A DNA stretch of 64,000 nt from positions 62,001 to 126,000 of the forward strand of contig NZ_JANUCA010000004.1 of assembly GCF_024807145.1 (NCBI RefSeq), in the 5' to 3' direction. The notes under the pieces were generated by a model. That model saw only the letters and a list, made by a program, of their open reading frames with translations, searched no databases and was not told the DNA's origin. Below, piece by piece: positions 8,120 through 24,226 of the stretch. Each line of letters starts with the position of its first letter. Positions within the stretch are counted from its first letter, which is position 1. The position numbers and the translations under genes were made by a program. The stretch is from Microbacterium sp. AK031 (GTDB lineage Bacteria > Actinomycetota > Actinomycetes > Actinomycetales > Microbacteriaceae).

Positions 8120-9040
8120 TCAGCTGCCCCTGACCCCGCGTTCGCCGCCATCGAGCGACTCGGGCGTGCGCAGCAGACCGCCCTCCGCTCGGCAGGTTGC
8201 CGCGGCGACATCCATGGCTCGATCGAGCAGCTTCTGCCAGTCGTCCGCGGTCTCGGGTCGCGCTCCGACGAGGCCCTCGGCGACGGCGGAGAGCGTGGCA
8301 TCCCCCGCCCCGACCGTGTCCACGACGGGGCCGGGCAGGTCCGATATCGGGGCGGTGAGAATACCGGCATCCGCCTCGAGCACCGCACCGTCCTGGCCCG
8401 CCGTCGCGAGCACGGCATCCGCCCCCAGCGCCCTCAGCCGCGCCCGCAGGGCGTCGAGATCACCGCCGTAGAGCAGCGCCGCGTCATCCGCACCGACCTT
8501 CACGACCGCAGCATCTGCGGCAAGCCGCTCGAAGCCGCGCACGAACTCGTCGCGGTCACTGAGCATGCCGGAGCGCGGATTCGGGTCGATCGCCACTCTG
8601 ACGCCCGCGAGAGCGTCAGCAACAGCATCCACCTCTGCGGGCACGTCGAAGGGGAAGCAACTGATCACTGCCAGGTCGGCGGCAGCGAGCGCTGTGCGCG
8701 CCTCGTCTCCGTAACGGATGCTGCGCCGCTGAGCCGCCTCATTGAAGACGTACGTCGGCTCGCCACGCGCATCGCGCTGCACGATCGCCCTCGACGAGCC
8801 GAGCGGAGCGTCGCTGGAGACCAGTCGCACGCCGTGGTCGTCGAGATACTCACGGATGTGCGCCCCCGCCTCGTCATCGCCGACCATCGCGATGAGCGTC
8901 GTCGGCACGCCGAGCCTGCGGAGTCCGACAGCGACGTTCAGCGCGGCGCCGCCGACCAGCTCGCGCACGCCCCCGCTGTCATGGATCTCATCGATGAGGG
9001 CATCGCCGACCACGACGGCGCTCGGGGTGTTCTGCTGCAT
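8120..9040 (-). CDS. PfkB family carbohydrate kinase
   Basis: A 306-residue sugar kinase of the ribokinase/fructokinase group. The N-terminal substrate signature GGAALNVAVGLRRLG (near residue 29) and the C-terminal ATP/catalytic signature DTVGAGDATLSA, with catalytic Asp at about 247, are both present. The substrate is probably fructose or another free sugar, but this is not resolved. The ATG at 9038-9040 fits the domain start; the open frame upstream is non-conserved. It stands alone between tRNA-Tyr and the rpoC terminator, with no linked sugar transporter. Confidence 0.88.
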   Translation of the reverse strand: MQQNTPSAVVVGDALIDEIHDSGGVRELVGGAALNVAVGLRRLGVPTTLIAMVGDDEAGAHIREYLDDHGVRLVSSDAPLGSSRAIVQRDARGEPTYVFNEAAQRRSIRYGDEARTALAAADLAVISCFPFDVPAEVDAVADALAGVRVAIDPNPRSGMLSDRDEFVRGFERLAADAAVVKVGADDAALLYGGDLDALRARLRALGADAVLATAGQDGAVLEADAGILTAPISDLPGPVVDTVGAGDATLSAVAEGLVGARPETADDWQKLLDRAMDVAAATCRAEGGLLRTPESLDGGERGVRGS

Positions 9041-9089
9041 CCTGCAATTGTGGCCTAGGTCTGGCGTCAGCCGACGCGATCGGCCCGAT

Positions 9090-9143
9090 GGAAGAGGACT
9101 TTCGGGGCTCTCGAGCGGCCGGAAGTCCCGAAACTCTTCTTCC
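9090..9143. repeat. 54-bp imperfect palindrome
   Basis: Arms GGAAGAGGACTTTCGGG and CCCGAAACTCTTCTTCC match at 15 of 17 positions around a 20-bp centre. It sits between the PfkB kinase gene and the rpoC terminator and explains none of their coding sequence. It may be an extra terminator or one of the REP-like palindromes seen elsewhere in the window. Confidence 0.55.
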
Positions 9144-9180
9144 GACGGGATGCGACGCGCCACCGCCTGGCCGGTGCACG

Positions 9181-9214
9181 AAGAAGGCCCCAGGGCGAAC
9201 CCTGGGGCCTTCTT
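9181..9214 (-). terminator. rpoBC operon terminator
   Basis: A perfect 15-bp stem (AAGAAGGCCCCAGGG with its complement) has a four-base loop and lies about 100 bp past the rpoC stop. The stem ends in a TTCTT run on either strand. Confidence 0.85.
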
Positions 9215-9311
9215 CAGCGGATCAGAACGCTCAGTTGTGTCGCGACTTCGTCGCTCGACAACTTTCAATCGGCTCGGCCGAACGAGCAAGCTCGCTCGGC
9301 TCTCGCCTCAA

Positions 9312-13187
<3,876 letters not shown>

Positions 13188-13228
13188 TAGTTCTCCTGTG
13201 TCTCAATAAGAATTCGTTATCGGCCGGA

Positions 13229-16723
<3,495 letters not shown>

Positions 16724-16849
16724 GGGAATAACCTCCGTGAGCCCCGCAGGGCTTCTCGATTCCTTTGTCGTCAGGTGGAGTGCGCACTCGTGTGCTCAAC
16801 ATCTGCCGACCACCATATGAGGGCAGGGAGAACCGAGGCGCAAAGAACA

Positions 16850-16878
16850 ACTATACGTCCGATTTCACGACATGGCAA
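16850..16878 (-). promoter_or_regulatory. rpoBC promoter
   Basis: Reading the minus strand, TTGCCA (-35) and TATAGT (-10) are separated by exactly 17 bp, each one base from consensus. This gives a leader of about 120 nt. A small AGCCC/GGGCT hairpin in the leader lies just before the rpoB ribosome site. Confidence 0.75.
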
Positions 16879-16917
16879 GCGGAGTCCTTGACCAATTCCG
16901 GATGCTGCGGTAAAAGA

Positions 16918-16961
16918 CCCCGACGGGCATCGCCTCATGAGGGAGGCGATGCCGGTCGGGG
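16918..16961 (-). terminator. terminator of the small secreted-protein gene
   Basis: A 19-bp stem with one mismatch (CCCCGACGGGCATCGCCTC and its partner) around a 6-base loop is followed on the minus strand by TCTTTTA. It separates the gene at 16969 from the rpoB promoter. Confidence 0.85.
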
Positions 16962-16968
16962 CGTGCAG

Positions 16969-17277
16969 TTACCCCTCGCCCTCCGCGTTCCCACGGCAGG
17001 CCATCCCGGGACTGGGCGCCATGCCCTTGCCGCCGGCGCGCACGATCTGACCGTAGGTCTGCACGTGACCGCCGGTGATCATGTCGTCGTCGAACCCGGG
17101 CGGATTGCCTTCGACGTCGTCGGGCAGATCGCGTCCCGAGAAGTGGCACGCCGACTGCGCTTTGTCCCCACCCCGCACGTCGCCGCCCTGACCGTCGTAC
17201 TCTCCGGCCATCGCCGCACTGCCGCCACCGAGCACGAGCATCAGCGCCAGCGCAGCACTTGCTGCTGTCTTCTTCAT
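16969..17277 (-). CDS. small secreted protein of unknown function
   Basis: A 102-residue exported protein. A classical signal peptide, MKKTAASAALALMLVLGGG, ends near AMA at 21-23. The mature part of about 78 residues is rich in Gly and Asp with two cysteines, one in ACHFSG and one in MACRGN, which could form a disulfide. I recognise no domain. The ATG at 17275-17277 was chosen because the signal peptide begins there; the open frame above it is Arg-rich and non-credible. It has its own strong terminator and no operon partner. Confidence 0.75.
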   Translation of the reverse strand: MKKTAASAALALMLVLGGGSAAMAGEYDGQGGDVRGGDKAQSACHFSGRDLPDDVEGNPPGFDDDMITGGHVQTYGQIVRAGGKGMAPSPGMACRGNAEGEG

Positions 17278-17421
17278 CCTGTTTCCCAACCCCAGAGGAA
17301 TCGGCCGCCGTCGCCGGCGGCACGATGCGGCACCGTCGCCGCACAGCACAGACGGTAGACCCGCGGGCATGCGGGCACAAGAGGTTCTGCGGACGAGGCC
17401 TCCGTGGTGGGAGGAGAGCGG

Positions 17422-19086
17422 TCAGGCGATGTTGAGTTCGTTGCCGGGAATCGATGCGAGCAGGCGTCGCGTGTAGGCATCGCGCGGGTTCGTGAAGATC
17501 TCCTCGGACGTCGCTGCCTCCACGAGAGACCCGTCCTTCATCACGCAGACGTAGTCGCTGATCAGTCGCACGACCGCGAGGTCGTGCGAGATGAACAGAT
17601 AGCTGAGTCCGTACTCGCGCTGCAGGTCGCCGAGCAGTCTGAGGATCTGGTCCTGCACGAGCACGTCCAGCGCCGAGACCGGCTCGTCGCACACGATCAG
17701 ATCGGGCGAGAGCGCCAGGGCCCTCGCGATCGCGACGCGCTGGCGCTGGCCTCCGGACAGCTCGGACGGGTAGCGCCGCAGCATCGACTGCGGCAGCGCC
17801 ACGTCGTCGAGCAGCTGCCGCACCCGCTTCCGCCGATCGGAACCGCTCCCCCGCCGGTAGAACTCCAGCGGCTCAGCGATCAGCCGTTCAATCGTGAACA
17901 TCGGGTTCAGACTCGAATACGGATCCTGGAAGATCGGCTGCACCCGCTGACGGAAGTCACGCGTCTCGGCGCGGCTGAGGGTGGAGATGTCCTTGCCCTC
18001 GAACCTGATCAGCCCGCTGGTCGGCTCGATCACCTTCAACAGCATCCGCGCCGTCGTGGTCTTGCCCGAACCTGACTCGCCGACGATCGCAACTGTCTCG
18101 CCGCGCGGGATCACGAGCGACACGTCGTTCACCGCGACGAAGTCGTCGCCCCTGCCCCGCACCGGGTACACCTTCGTGAGGTTCTCGAACTCGACGATGT
18201 TGTCGGTGGGTGTGGTGTCGGCCGCACTGGGAGCTTCCTTCGGAGAGGTGAACGCCTCCGGCCGCAGGCGTGCGATCGCGACCGACGGCGCGGCCTTGAC
18301 CAGCGACTGCGTGTACGGATGCTGCGGGTCTTCGAGAATCTGCTTCGCAGCGCCCTGTTCGACGACCTTGCCTCGATGCATCACGATGACGCGTTCGGCG
18401 CGCTCTGCGGCCAGACCCAGATCGTGCGTGATCAGCAGCACTGCCGTGCCGAGCTCGCGGGTCATCGTGCCGATCTGGTCGAGGATCGTCTGCTGCACGG
18501 TGACATCCAGCGCACTGGTCGGCTCGTCCGCGATCAGCAGCCGCGGCTTGCACGCGAGCCCGATCGCGATCAGCGCGCGCTGCCGCATGCCGCCGGAGAA
18601 CTCGTGCGGGTACTGCTTGGCGCGCTTCGCCGCGTCTGGCAGGCCGGCGGCCTCGAGAGCCTCGACGACCTTGGCGGAGACGTTCTGCCGGTTCGCGAGG
18701 CCATGCGCGAGCAGAGTCTCGGCGACCTGCGTGCCGATCTTCGCGACCGGGTTGAGGTTCGACATCGGATCCTGCGGCACGAGGCCGATGTGACGCCCGC
18801 GGATCGCGCGCATCTCGTGCTCGGGGGCCTTCGAGATCTCACGGCCGTCGAGACGGATGCTGCCGGCGGCGATGCGTCCGCCACCGGCGAGGAGCCCGAT
18901 GATCGCCATGGCGGTCGTGGATTTGCCCGACCCGGACTCCCCCACGATCGCGACGGTCTCGCCCTCGGATATCTCGAGGTCGACGCCCTCGACGGCGTGC
19001 ACGACGCCGTCGGTGGTGTTGAAGTCGACGGCGAGTCCCTCGACCGACAGCAGCGGAGTGCTCATGCTCTGTTGTTCCTTGCTCAT
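17422..19086 (-). CDS. peptide ABC transporter, fused two-domain ATP-binding protein
   Basis: A 554-residue fusion of two full ATPase domains equivalent to separate DppD and DppF/OppD-OppF. Each half has Walker A (GESGSGKST near 50, GESGSGKTT near 332), a signature (SGGMRQR and LSGGQRQR) and Walker B ([12 protein letters not shown] and LIVCDEPVSALD). The C-terminal oligopeptide-transporter extension follows each half. It powers uptake of peptides or nickel-like solutes by the two permeases upstream. The first ATG lies 1 nt after the permease stop; an ATG at codon 8 has the better ribosome site (AAGGA). Confidence 0.92.
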   Translation of the reverse strand: MSKEQQSMSTPLLSVEGLAVDFNTTDGVVHAVEGVDLEISEGETVAIVGESGSGKSTTAMAIIGLLAGGGRIAAGSIRLDGREISKAPEHEMRAIRGRHIGLVPQDPMSNLNPVAKIGTQVAETLLAHGLANRQNVSAKVVEALEAAGLPDAAKRAKQYPHEFSGGMRQRALIAIGLACKPRLLIADEPTSALDVTVQQTILDQIGTMTRELGTAVLLITHDLGLAAERAERVIVMHRGKVVEQGAAKQILEDPQHPYTQSLVKAAPSVAIARLRPEAFTSPKEAPSAADTTPTDNIVEFENLTKVYPVRGRGDDFVAVNDVSLVIPRGETVAIVGESGSGKTTTARMLLKVIEPTSGLIRFEGKDISTLSRAETRDFRQRVQPIFQDPYSSLNPMFTIERLIAEPLEFYRRGSGSDRRKRVRQLLDDVALPQSMLRRYPSELSGGQRQRVAIARALALSPDLIVCDEPVSALDVLVQDQILRLLGDLQREYGLSYLFISHDLAVVRLISDYVCVMKDGSLVEAATSEEIFTNPRDAYTRRLLASIPGNELNIA

Positions 19087-19087
19087 G

Positions 19088-20038
19088 TCAGCGCGCCCTC
19101 GTCCTCGGGTCCATCGACTCCCTCAGCGATTCACCGAACAGCGTGAAGCCGAGAGCGGTTACCGCGATGCAGATGCCGGGGAAGAAAGCCAGCCACGGCG
19201 CGATCGCCAGCTCGCTCTGCGCGTAGGTCAGCATCCGCCCCCACTCTGCTGTCTCGGGGCGTCCGCCGCCGAGTCCGAGGAAGGAGAGCGCCGCCGCGTC
19301 GATCACGGCGGTGGCGAGCGTCAGCGTGCCCTGCACGATGACCGGTCCGATCGCGTTCGGCAGCACGTGCGACATCGTGATGCGGCCACGCCCGAGACCG
19401 AGCGTCTGCGCCGAGAGCACGTAGTCGCTCGAGCGCTGCTGCAGCATCGACGCGCGAAGCAGTCGCGCGAAGATCGGCACCTGAGACGCACCGATCGCGA
19501 TCATCACCGCGTACGGCGTCTGGCCGAGGATCGCCGCGATCGAGACGGCGAGCAGCAGGTTCGGCACCGAGAGGATGATGTCGACGATGCGCATGATGAC
19601 GGTGTCGACCCAGCCCCCGAACGTGCCGGCGAGCAATCCTAGGATCATGCCGCCGACCAGTCCCATCGCGGTGGAGACGACGCCGACCATCAGCGAGGCC
19701 TGAGCACCCCAGATGAGTTTGGACAGCACGTCGCCGCCGAAGCGGTCAAGGCCCAACGGGAACTCGGGCAGCTCGCCTGGCCCGGGGATGTTGGTCGGCG
19801 TGATGAACTTCGCACCGGGGAGCGCGGTCTCCGGATAGGGCGCGAGAATCGGCGCCAGCGCCGCGACGAGCAGGAACAGCAGCACGATCACTGCACCGGT
19901 CCATGCGGTCGGGCTGCGACGGAGGCGCCGGAAGACGTCACTCCAGAAGCCGCCGCCGCTGTCCTTCAGCTCGGTCTGGGCGAGGGCGACAGTATCGATG
20001 ATCTCGCCACCCTGCGCGGGGGGAAGGGGAATGCTCAT
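19088..20038 (-). CDS. peptide ABC transporter permease (DppC type)
   Basis: The second membrane subunit of the peptide ABC importer, 316 residues. The N-terminal cytoplasmic stretch ends in FRRLRRSPTAWTGAVIV, the family's usual entry to the first helix. The permease domain with the EAA-type loop (SAQTLGLGRGRITMSHVLPNA, written here in part) spans about 105-300. Its ATG overlaps the stop of the DppB-type gene by 4 bp, so the two membrane subunits are made in step. Confidence 0.92.
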   Translation of the reverse strand: MSIPLPPAQGGEIIDTVALAQTELKDSGGGFWSDVFRRLRRSPTAWTGAVIVLLFLLVAALAPILAPYPETALPGAKFITPTNIPGPGELPEFPLGLDRFGGDVLSKLIWGAQASLMVGVVSTAMGLVGGMILGLLAGTFGGWVDTVIMRIVDIILSVPNLLLAVSIAAILGQTPYAVMIAIGASQVPIFARLLRASMLQQRSSDYVLSAQTLGLGRGRITMSHVLPNAIGPVIVQGTLTLATAVIDAAALSFLGLGGGRPETAEWGRMLTYAQSELAIAPWLAFFPGICIAVTALGFTLFGESLRESMDPRTRAR

Positions 20039-21039
20039 TGGACCCTCACTCTCGGGTCGATCAGGCTGTAGGAGACGTCCACCGCGAGGTTGATCAGTGC
20101 GTACGCGATCGCGATGAAGATGATGAAGCCCTGCAGCACGGGGAAGTCACGTGTGAAGATCGCCCTGGCCAGGAACGATCCGATTCCCGGATAGGCGAAC
20201 ACGGTCTCGGTCAGAACCGCGCCCGAGATCAGCAGACCGGTCTGCAGTCCGATCGTCGTGACGACGGGAAGCAGGGCGTTGCGCAGGATGAATCGTCCGC
20301 GCAACGTCGAGTTCGCGACCCCCTTCGCCCGGCCGGTGCGCACATAGTCGGCGTTCTGCACTTCGAGGACGCTGGCCCTGGTGATGCGCACGATGATCGC
20401 AAGCGGGATCGTGCCGAGCGCGAGCGCGGGGAGGATCAGATGCAGGATCGCGTCCCACGAGGCGTCGAACTCCCCGGTGATGATGCCGTCCCACACGTAG
20501 AACCCGGTGGGATGGGTGGCATCGATGCGCGGACTCTGCCTGCCGTCGGCCGGAAGCCAGTCGAGCTGCACCGCGAAGATGTACTTCAGGATGAACGCGA
20601 GGAAGAACACCGGGATAGTGATGCCGACCAGGCTCAGCACGACGGCGGCGTGATCGCTGAGCCTGCCGTGGCGACGCGCGGCCCAGTAGCCGAGCGGGAC
20701 GCCGACGCCGATCGCGATGATCAGCGCCGCGATCGACAGTTCGATCGTCGCGGGGAACCGGCGGAAGAACTCCTCCAGCACCGGACGGTTCGTCTGGATC
20801 GACGTGCCGAAGTCGCCCTGCAGCAGCCGTCCGATCCAGACGAAGTACTGCTCGATGAGGGGCCGGTCGAACCCGTAGAGCTTGTTGACCCGTTCGATCG
20901 CGTCGGGGGTCGCCTTCTCTCCGAGAAGAGCGACGGCCGGCCCGCCGGGGAGGGCTCTGACCCAGGCGAAGAGCAGGATGCTCAGGCCGAACAGGGTGGG
21001 AATGAGGAACAGCAGTCGCCTGCCGATGGTGCGCAGCAA
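20035..21039 (-). CDS. peptide ABC transporter permease (DppB type)
   Basis: The first membrane subunit of the importer, 334 residues with six membrane segments. The family N-terminus RRLLFLIPTLFGLSILLF and the coupling loop RTGRAKGVANSTLRGR near 235-250 are present. The start codon is TTG (21037-21039), chosen because GGGAG lies 6 nt ahead and the protein begins as family members do. A strong hairpin separates it from the binding-protein gene, which probably lowers permease output relative to the binding protein. Confidence 0.92.
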   Translation of the reverse strand: MLRTIGRRLLFLIPTLFGLSILLFAWVRALPGGPAVALLGEKATPDAIERVNKLYGFDRPLIEQYFVWIGRLLQGDFGTSIQTNRPVLEEFFRRFPATIELSIAALIIAIGVGVPLGYWAARRHGRLSDHAAVVLSLVGITIPVFFLAFILKYIFAVQLDWLPADGRQSPRIDATHPTGFYVWDGIITGEFDASWDAILHLILPALALGTIPLAIIVRITRASVLEVQNADYVRTGRAKGVANSTLRGRFILRNALLPVVTTIGLQTGLLISGAVLTETVFAYPGIGSFLARAIFTRDFPVLQGFIIFIAIAYALINLAVDVSYSLIDPRVRVQ

Positions 21040-21063
21040 GAAGTACTCCCAGCTTTTTCAGGT

Positions 21064-21110
21064 GCGAGGGTCACCCCTCTGATCACTCCGATCAGAGGGG
21101 TGACCCTCGC
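21064..21110 (-). terminator. 21-bp perfect hairpin, probable attenuator
   Basis: A perfect 21-bp inverted repeat (from GCGAGGGTCACCCC to its complement) with a 5-nt loop fills the gap between the peptide-binding protein gene and the first permease gene. There is no long T-run, so partial termination or 3'-end protection of the upstream mRNA is more likely than full termination. Confidence 0.7.
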
Positions 21111-21118
21111 GTGAACCC

Positions 21119-22792
21119 TTACTTGGTGAGGACGATGTCCGTGAAGACCTCGTCGTTCACCGGGCTGGCAGGGTAGCTCTCGACCCGGGAGTCGAAGGCC
21201 AGGGTGGGAGCGGGATGCGCGAGCGGGACGCCGGGGATGAACTCGGCGACCATCTCGTTGATGTTCTCGTATAGACCGGTCTGCTCGTCGAGGTCGGCGA
21301 CGCCACGCGCCTCCGACAGCGCCGAGAACAGCTCCGGGTTGTCGAAGCCCCACTCCGAGCTCTGCGCGCCGAAGAAGACGCCGACGAAGTTGTCGGTGTC
21401 GTTGTAGTCACCGGTCCAGCCGAGCAGGTGGATGCCGTGATCCGCTGTGCCGGTGGTGCGGTCGAGGTACTCGACCCACTCCTCCGAGACCGGGGTCGTC
21501 TCGACGCCGGCTTCAGCGAGCTGCGAGGACAGCACCGTGAAGATCTGCTCGGGGTCCGGCATGTACGGACGCGAGACGTTGACGGGGTAGTTGAAGGTCA
21601 GCTTCAGCGGGTTGGCCTCGTCGTAGCCGGCCTCGGCCAGCAGCGCCTTCGCCTTGTCGACGTCGTACTCGTACGTCGTGACGTCTTCGTTGTAGCCGTT
21701 GACGACCTCGGGGATGAACTGCGTCGCCTTCTGCGTGCCCTCGGGCAGCACCTGGCTGATCAGCGCATCCTTGTCGATCGCGTACGAGAGCGCCTCGCGC
21801 ACCTTCGGGTCCTGGAGTTCGGGGATCTGCTGGTTGAACGCCAGGTACAGGATCGTGAACGGAGGACGCGACACCATCGTGAAGCCGTCTTCTTCGAGAG
21901 CCGCCGTGTCGGCGGGACCGACCAGGTCGTAGCCGTCGATGTCGCCGGCCTCGAGCGACTGGCGGCGTGCGGTCGGGTCGTCGATCGTGCGGAAGATGAT
22001 CTGCTCGATCTGGCCCTTCTCGCCCCAGTAGTCGGGGTAGGACTTCAGCGTGACCTGCTCACCGGGTGCCCACTCGTCGAACTGGAACGGGCCGGTGCCG
22101 ACCGGGTGCCCCATCGCGTACTCGGACAGAGCAGGCGCCTCGGCCGAGCCACCGACCTCGTCGGCGGCGAACTCCTGCAGGGCTGCGGGGCTCTGCATCG
22201 CGAATGCCGGCAGCGAGAGCGCCGGGATGAATCCGGCGAACGGCTTGTTCAGTTCGATCGTGACGCTGTTGTCGCCATCGGGTGTGCAGGACTTGTACAC
22301 CGCGTCTGCAGGGTTGGACGCGTACCCGTGGAACAGCTTGTTGTAGTAGTAGCCGAAGGCCTCCGAAGCCGCGAGGCCGGTCCAGTTGTACCAGCGGTCG
22401 AAGTTGACGCAGACGGCCTCAGCGTTGAACGGTGTGCCGTCATGGAAGGTGACGCCCTCCTTGAGAGCGAAGGTGTACGACAGGTTGTCGTCAGACGGCT
22501 CCCACGACTCTGCGAGCAGTGGTGCGGGGTCTGCCGTGCCGGGTTCGGTGCCGACGAGGCCTTCGAAGATCTGGCGTGAGACGCGGAAGGTCTCGCCGTC
22601 CTGAGCGAAGGCGGGGTCGAGGCTGGCCGGGTCGGAGGATGCCGCGAAGACGAACGTGCTGTCGACGTCGCCTTCCGCATCTCCGGTGTCGTCGCCGCGG
22701 TCGCTGGCGACGCAGCCCGCGAGCAGCATCGCTGCGATCGCGGTGCCGGTGACGGCGATGAGCCCTCGCCGGCGCATGGATGTGTGGTGCAT
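21119..22792 (-). CDS. peptide ABC transporter substrate-binding lipoprotein
   Basis: A family 5 extracellular solute-binding protein, 557 residues, anchored by a lipid at Cys27 (lipobox LLAGC). The conserved early motif FVFAASSDPASLDPAF leads into the two-lobed binding domain. It delivers peptides or similar solutes to the DppB/DppC-type permeases downstream. The ATG at 22790-22792 has a GAAGG site at about 9 nt. It is the first gene of a four-gene operon; the ligand cannot be read from sequence. Confidence 0.92.
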   Translation of the reverse strand: MHHTSMRRRGLIAVTGTAIAAMLLAGCVASDRGDDTGDAEGDVDSTFVFAASSDPASLDPAFAQDGETFRVSRQIFEGLVGTEPGTADPAPLLAESWEPSDDNLSYTFALKEGVTFHDGTPFNAEAVCVNFDRWYNWTGLAASEAFGYYYNKLFHGYASNPADAVYKSCTPDGDNSVTIELNKPFAGFIPALSLPAFAMQSPAALQEFAADEVGGSAEAPALSEYAMGHPVGTGPFQFDEWAPGEQVTLKSYPDYWGEKGQIEQIIFRTIDDPTARRQSLEAGDIDGYDLVGPADTAALEEDGFTMVSRPPFTILYLAFNQQIPELQDPKVREALSYAIDKDALISQVLPEGTQKATQFIPEVVNGYNEDVTTYEYDVDKAKALLAEAGYDEANPLKLTFNYPVNVSRPYMPDPEQIFTVLSSQLAEAGVETTPVSEEWVEYLDRTTGTADHGIHLLGWTGDYNDTDNFVGVFFGAQSSEWGFDNPELFSALSEARGVADLDEQTGLYENINEMVAEFIPGVPLAHPAPTLAFDSRVESYPASPVNDEVFTDIVLTK

Positions 22793-22974
22793 GCTGTGTA
22801 CCTTCCCTGTTGGGGCGCTTCATTGCGCGTGCCGGGGCGTCGTCGCTCCGCTACACGGTGATGCAGATGACGTTACCCAGCACGCTCCTGGAATCCAAAC
22901 GCATCTGTGTTGCGATCCGGTATCAGCTGCGTAACGGCTGCGTGTTACCGTCAGGCAGGATCGGAGGACAACGG
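22793..22974. promoter_or_regulatory. divergent promoter region, peptide operon and LCP gene
   Basis: This 182-bp gap separates two divergent transcription units, so it should carry both promoters. No strong -35/-10 pair stands out. GTAAC (22931-22935) and GTTAC (22944-22948) form an inverted pair near the LCP gene, similar in bases but not in spacing to the pair ahead of the M23 gene. Confidence 0.4.
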
Positions 22975-24210
22975 ATGAAGAAGCTGCCTGACGCGCTCCA
23001 GCGCTCGACGGTCGCTCGCCACGCGACGCTGTCGTCGCCGACGCGGACAACCACCGGGCTGAAGCTCCTAGGCGCCGCACTCGGCGCAGTTCTGGTCGCC
23101 GCGATCGCCGTGACCGCATTCGTCGTGATCGACCTCGCCACGAGGGCGACAGCGGATTCCGTCGCCCTCGAAGGCGCGCCGGACATCGCTCCGCCGGCGC
23201 TCGGCGAGTTCCCTGGCGCCTTCGACCTGCTCCTGACCGGCACGGACGAGTGCGGAGAGATCTCGAGGCAGTACCTCGGCGAGCGGTGCGAAGGCGAGGA
23301 GGGCCCGCTCAATGACGCGAACCTGCTGGTCCATGTCTCGGAGAATCCGCGCCGCGTGACGGTCATCTCGTTTCCGCGCGACCTGATGCTCAGGGTGCCC
23401 TCGTGCACGCACGAAGACGGGTCCGAGGCGTCTGAGATGAGCAAGCAGCCTTTGAACACCGTGTTCGCGCATGCGGGGCTCTCCTGCGTCGCGAAGACGG
23501 TCGGCGAACTGACCGGTTTCCCGGTCGGATTCGCCGCGAAACTCAGCTTCGACGGCGTCATCGAGATGACGAACGCGATCGGCGGCGTGGACATCTGCAT
23601 CGCCGAACCCGGGCTGAGCGATGAGCACACCGGCTTGAACCTACCCGCCGGAATGCACACGGTACAGGGCGTGGAGGCGCTGCAGTTCCTGCGCACCCGG
23701 CACGGGGTGGGAGATGAGAGCGACCTCGCCCGCATCTCGAACCAGCAGCAGTACATGTCACGACTGGCGAAGAAGATCCTCAGCGCCGACGTGCTCGGCA
23801 ACCCGGCGACCGTCCTGAGGCTGGCGAACACGGTCGCCGAGAACATCGTCCCCAGTGCCGAGCTGTCCAATCCGTTGAGGCTCGGACAGCTGGCCCTCGC
23901 GATCCGCGACGTGCCGTTCAGCGACTTCGTGTTCGTGCAGTTTCCGACTCTGACCGACCCGGAGGATCCGGATCGCGTGGTCGCCGACGAGGATGCCGCC
24001 GCGGCTCTGTTCGCGGCTCTGGAAGCGAATCAGCCGCTGGAGCTGACCGGCGGCGTGAGTCCGAACGAGGGGGTCGAAGAAGTGACTCCGTCCGCCGAAC
24101 CGGCCCCGGATCCGACGTCCACCCCCGACGAAGAACGGGCGGTTCTTCCGAGTGAGATCACCGGCGTGACCGTGGAGCAGGAGACCTGCTCGGCGGGCAA
24201 CCTGCGCTGA
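22975..24210 (+). CDS. LCP family protein (wall polymer transferase)
   Basis: A LytR-CpsA-Psr phosphotransferase, 411 residues, which attaches teichoic-acid-like or other glycopolymers from a lipid carrier to peptidoglycan outside the membrane. One membrane anchor at about 30-55 precedes the LCP domain. Key motifs are NDANLLVHV and VISFPRDL (catalytic Arg), then FDGVIEMTNAIGGVDI and QFLRTRHGVGDESDLARI. The tail is Pro/Glu/Thr-rich. ATG 22975 has a GGAGG site at 8 nt; the open frame above it is not conserved. Confidence 0.92.
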   Translation: MKKLPDALQRSTVARHATLSSPTRTTTGLKLLGAALGAVLVAAIAVTAFVVIDLATRATADSVALEGAPDIAPPALGEFPGAFDLLLTGTDECGEISRQYLGERCEGEEGPLNDANLLVHVSENPRRVTVISFPRDLMLRVPSCTHEDGSEASEMSKQPLNTVFAHAGLSCVAKTVGELTGFPVGFAAKLSFDGVIEMTNAIGGVDICIAEPGLSDEHTGLNLPAGMHTVQGVEALQFLRTRHGVGDESDLARISNQQQYMSRLAKKILSADVLGNPATVLRLANTVAENIVPSAELSNPLRLGQLALAIRDVPFSDFVFVQFPTLTDPEDPDRVVADEDAAAALFAALEANQPLELTGGVSPNEGVEEVTPSAEPAPDPTSTPDEERAVLPSEITGVTVEQETCSAGNLR

Positions 24211-24226
24211 CCCGGACCGTCAGCGC
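24204..24226. terminator. short bidirectional hairpin over two stop codons
   Basis: GCGCTGA and TCAGCGC form a perfect 7-bp stem with a 9-nt loop. The TGA stops of both convergent genes (LCP protein and GH3 enzyme) lie inside the stem. Confidence 0.55.
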
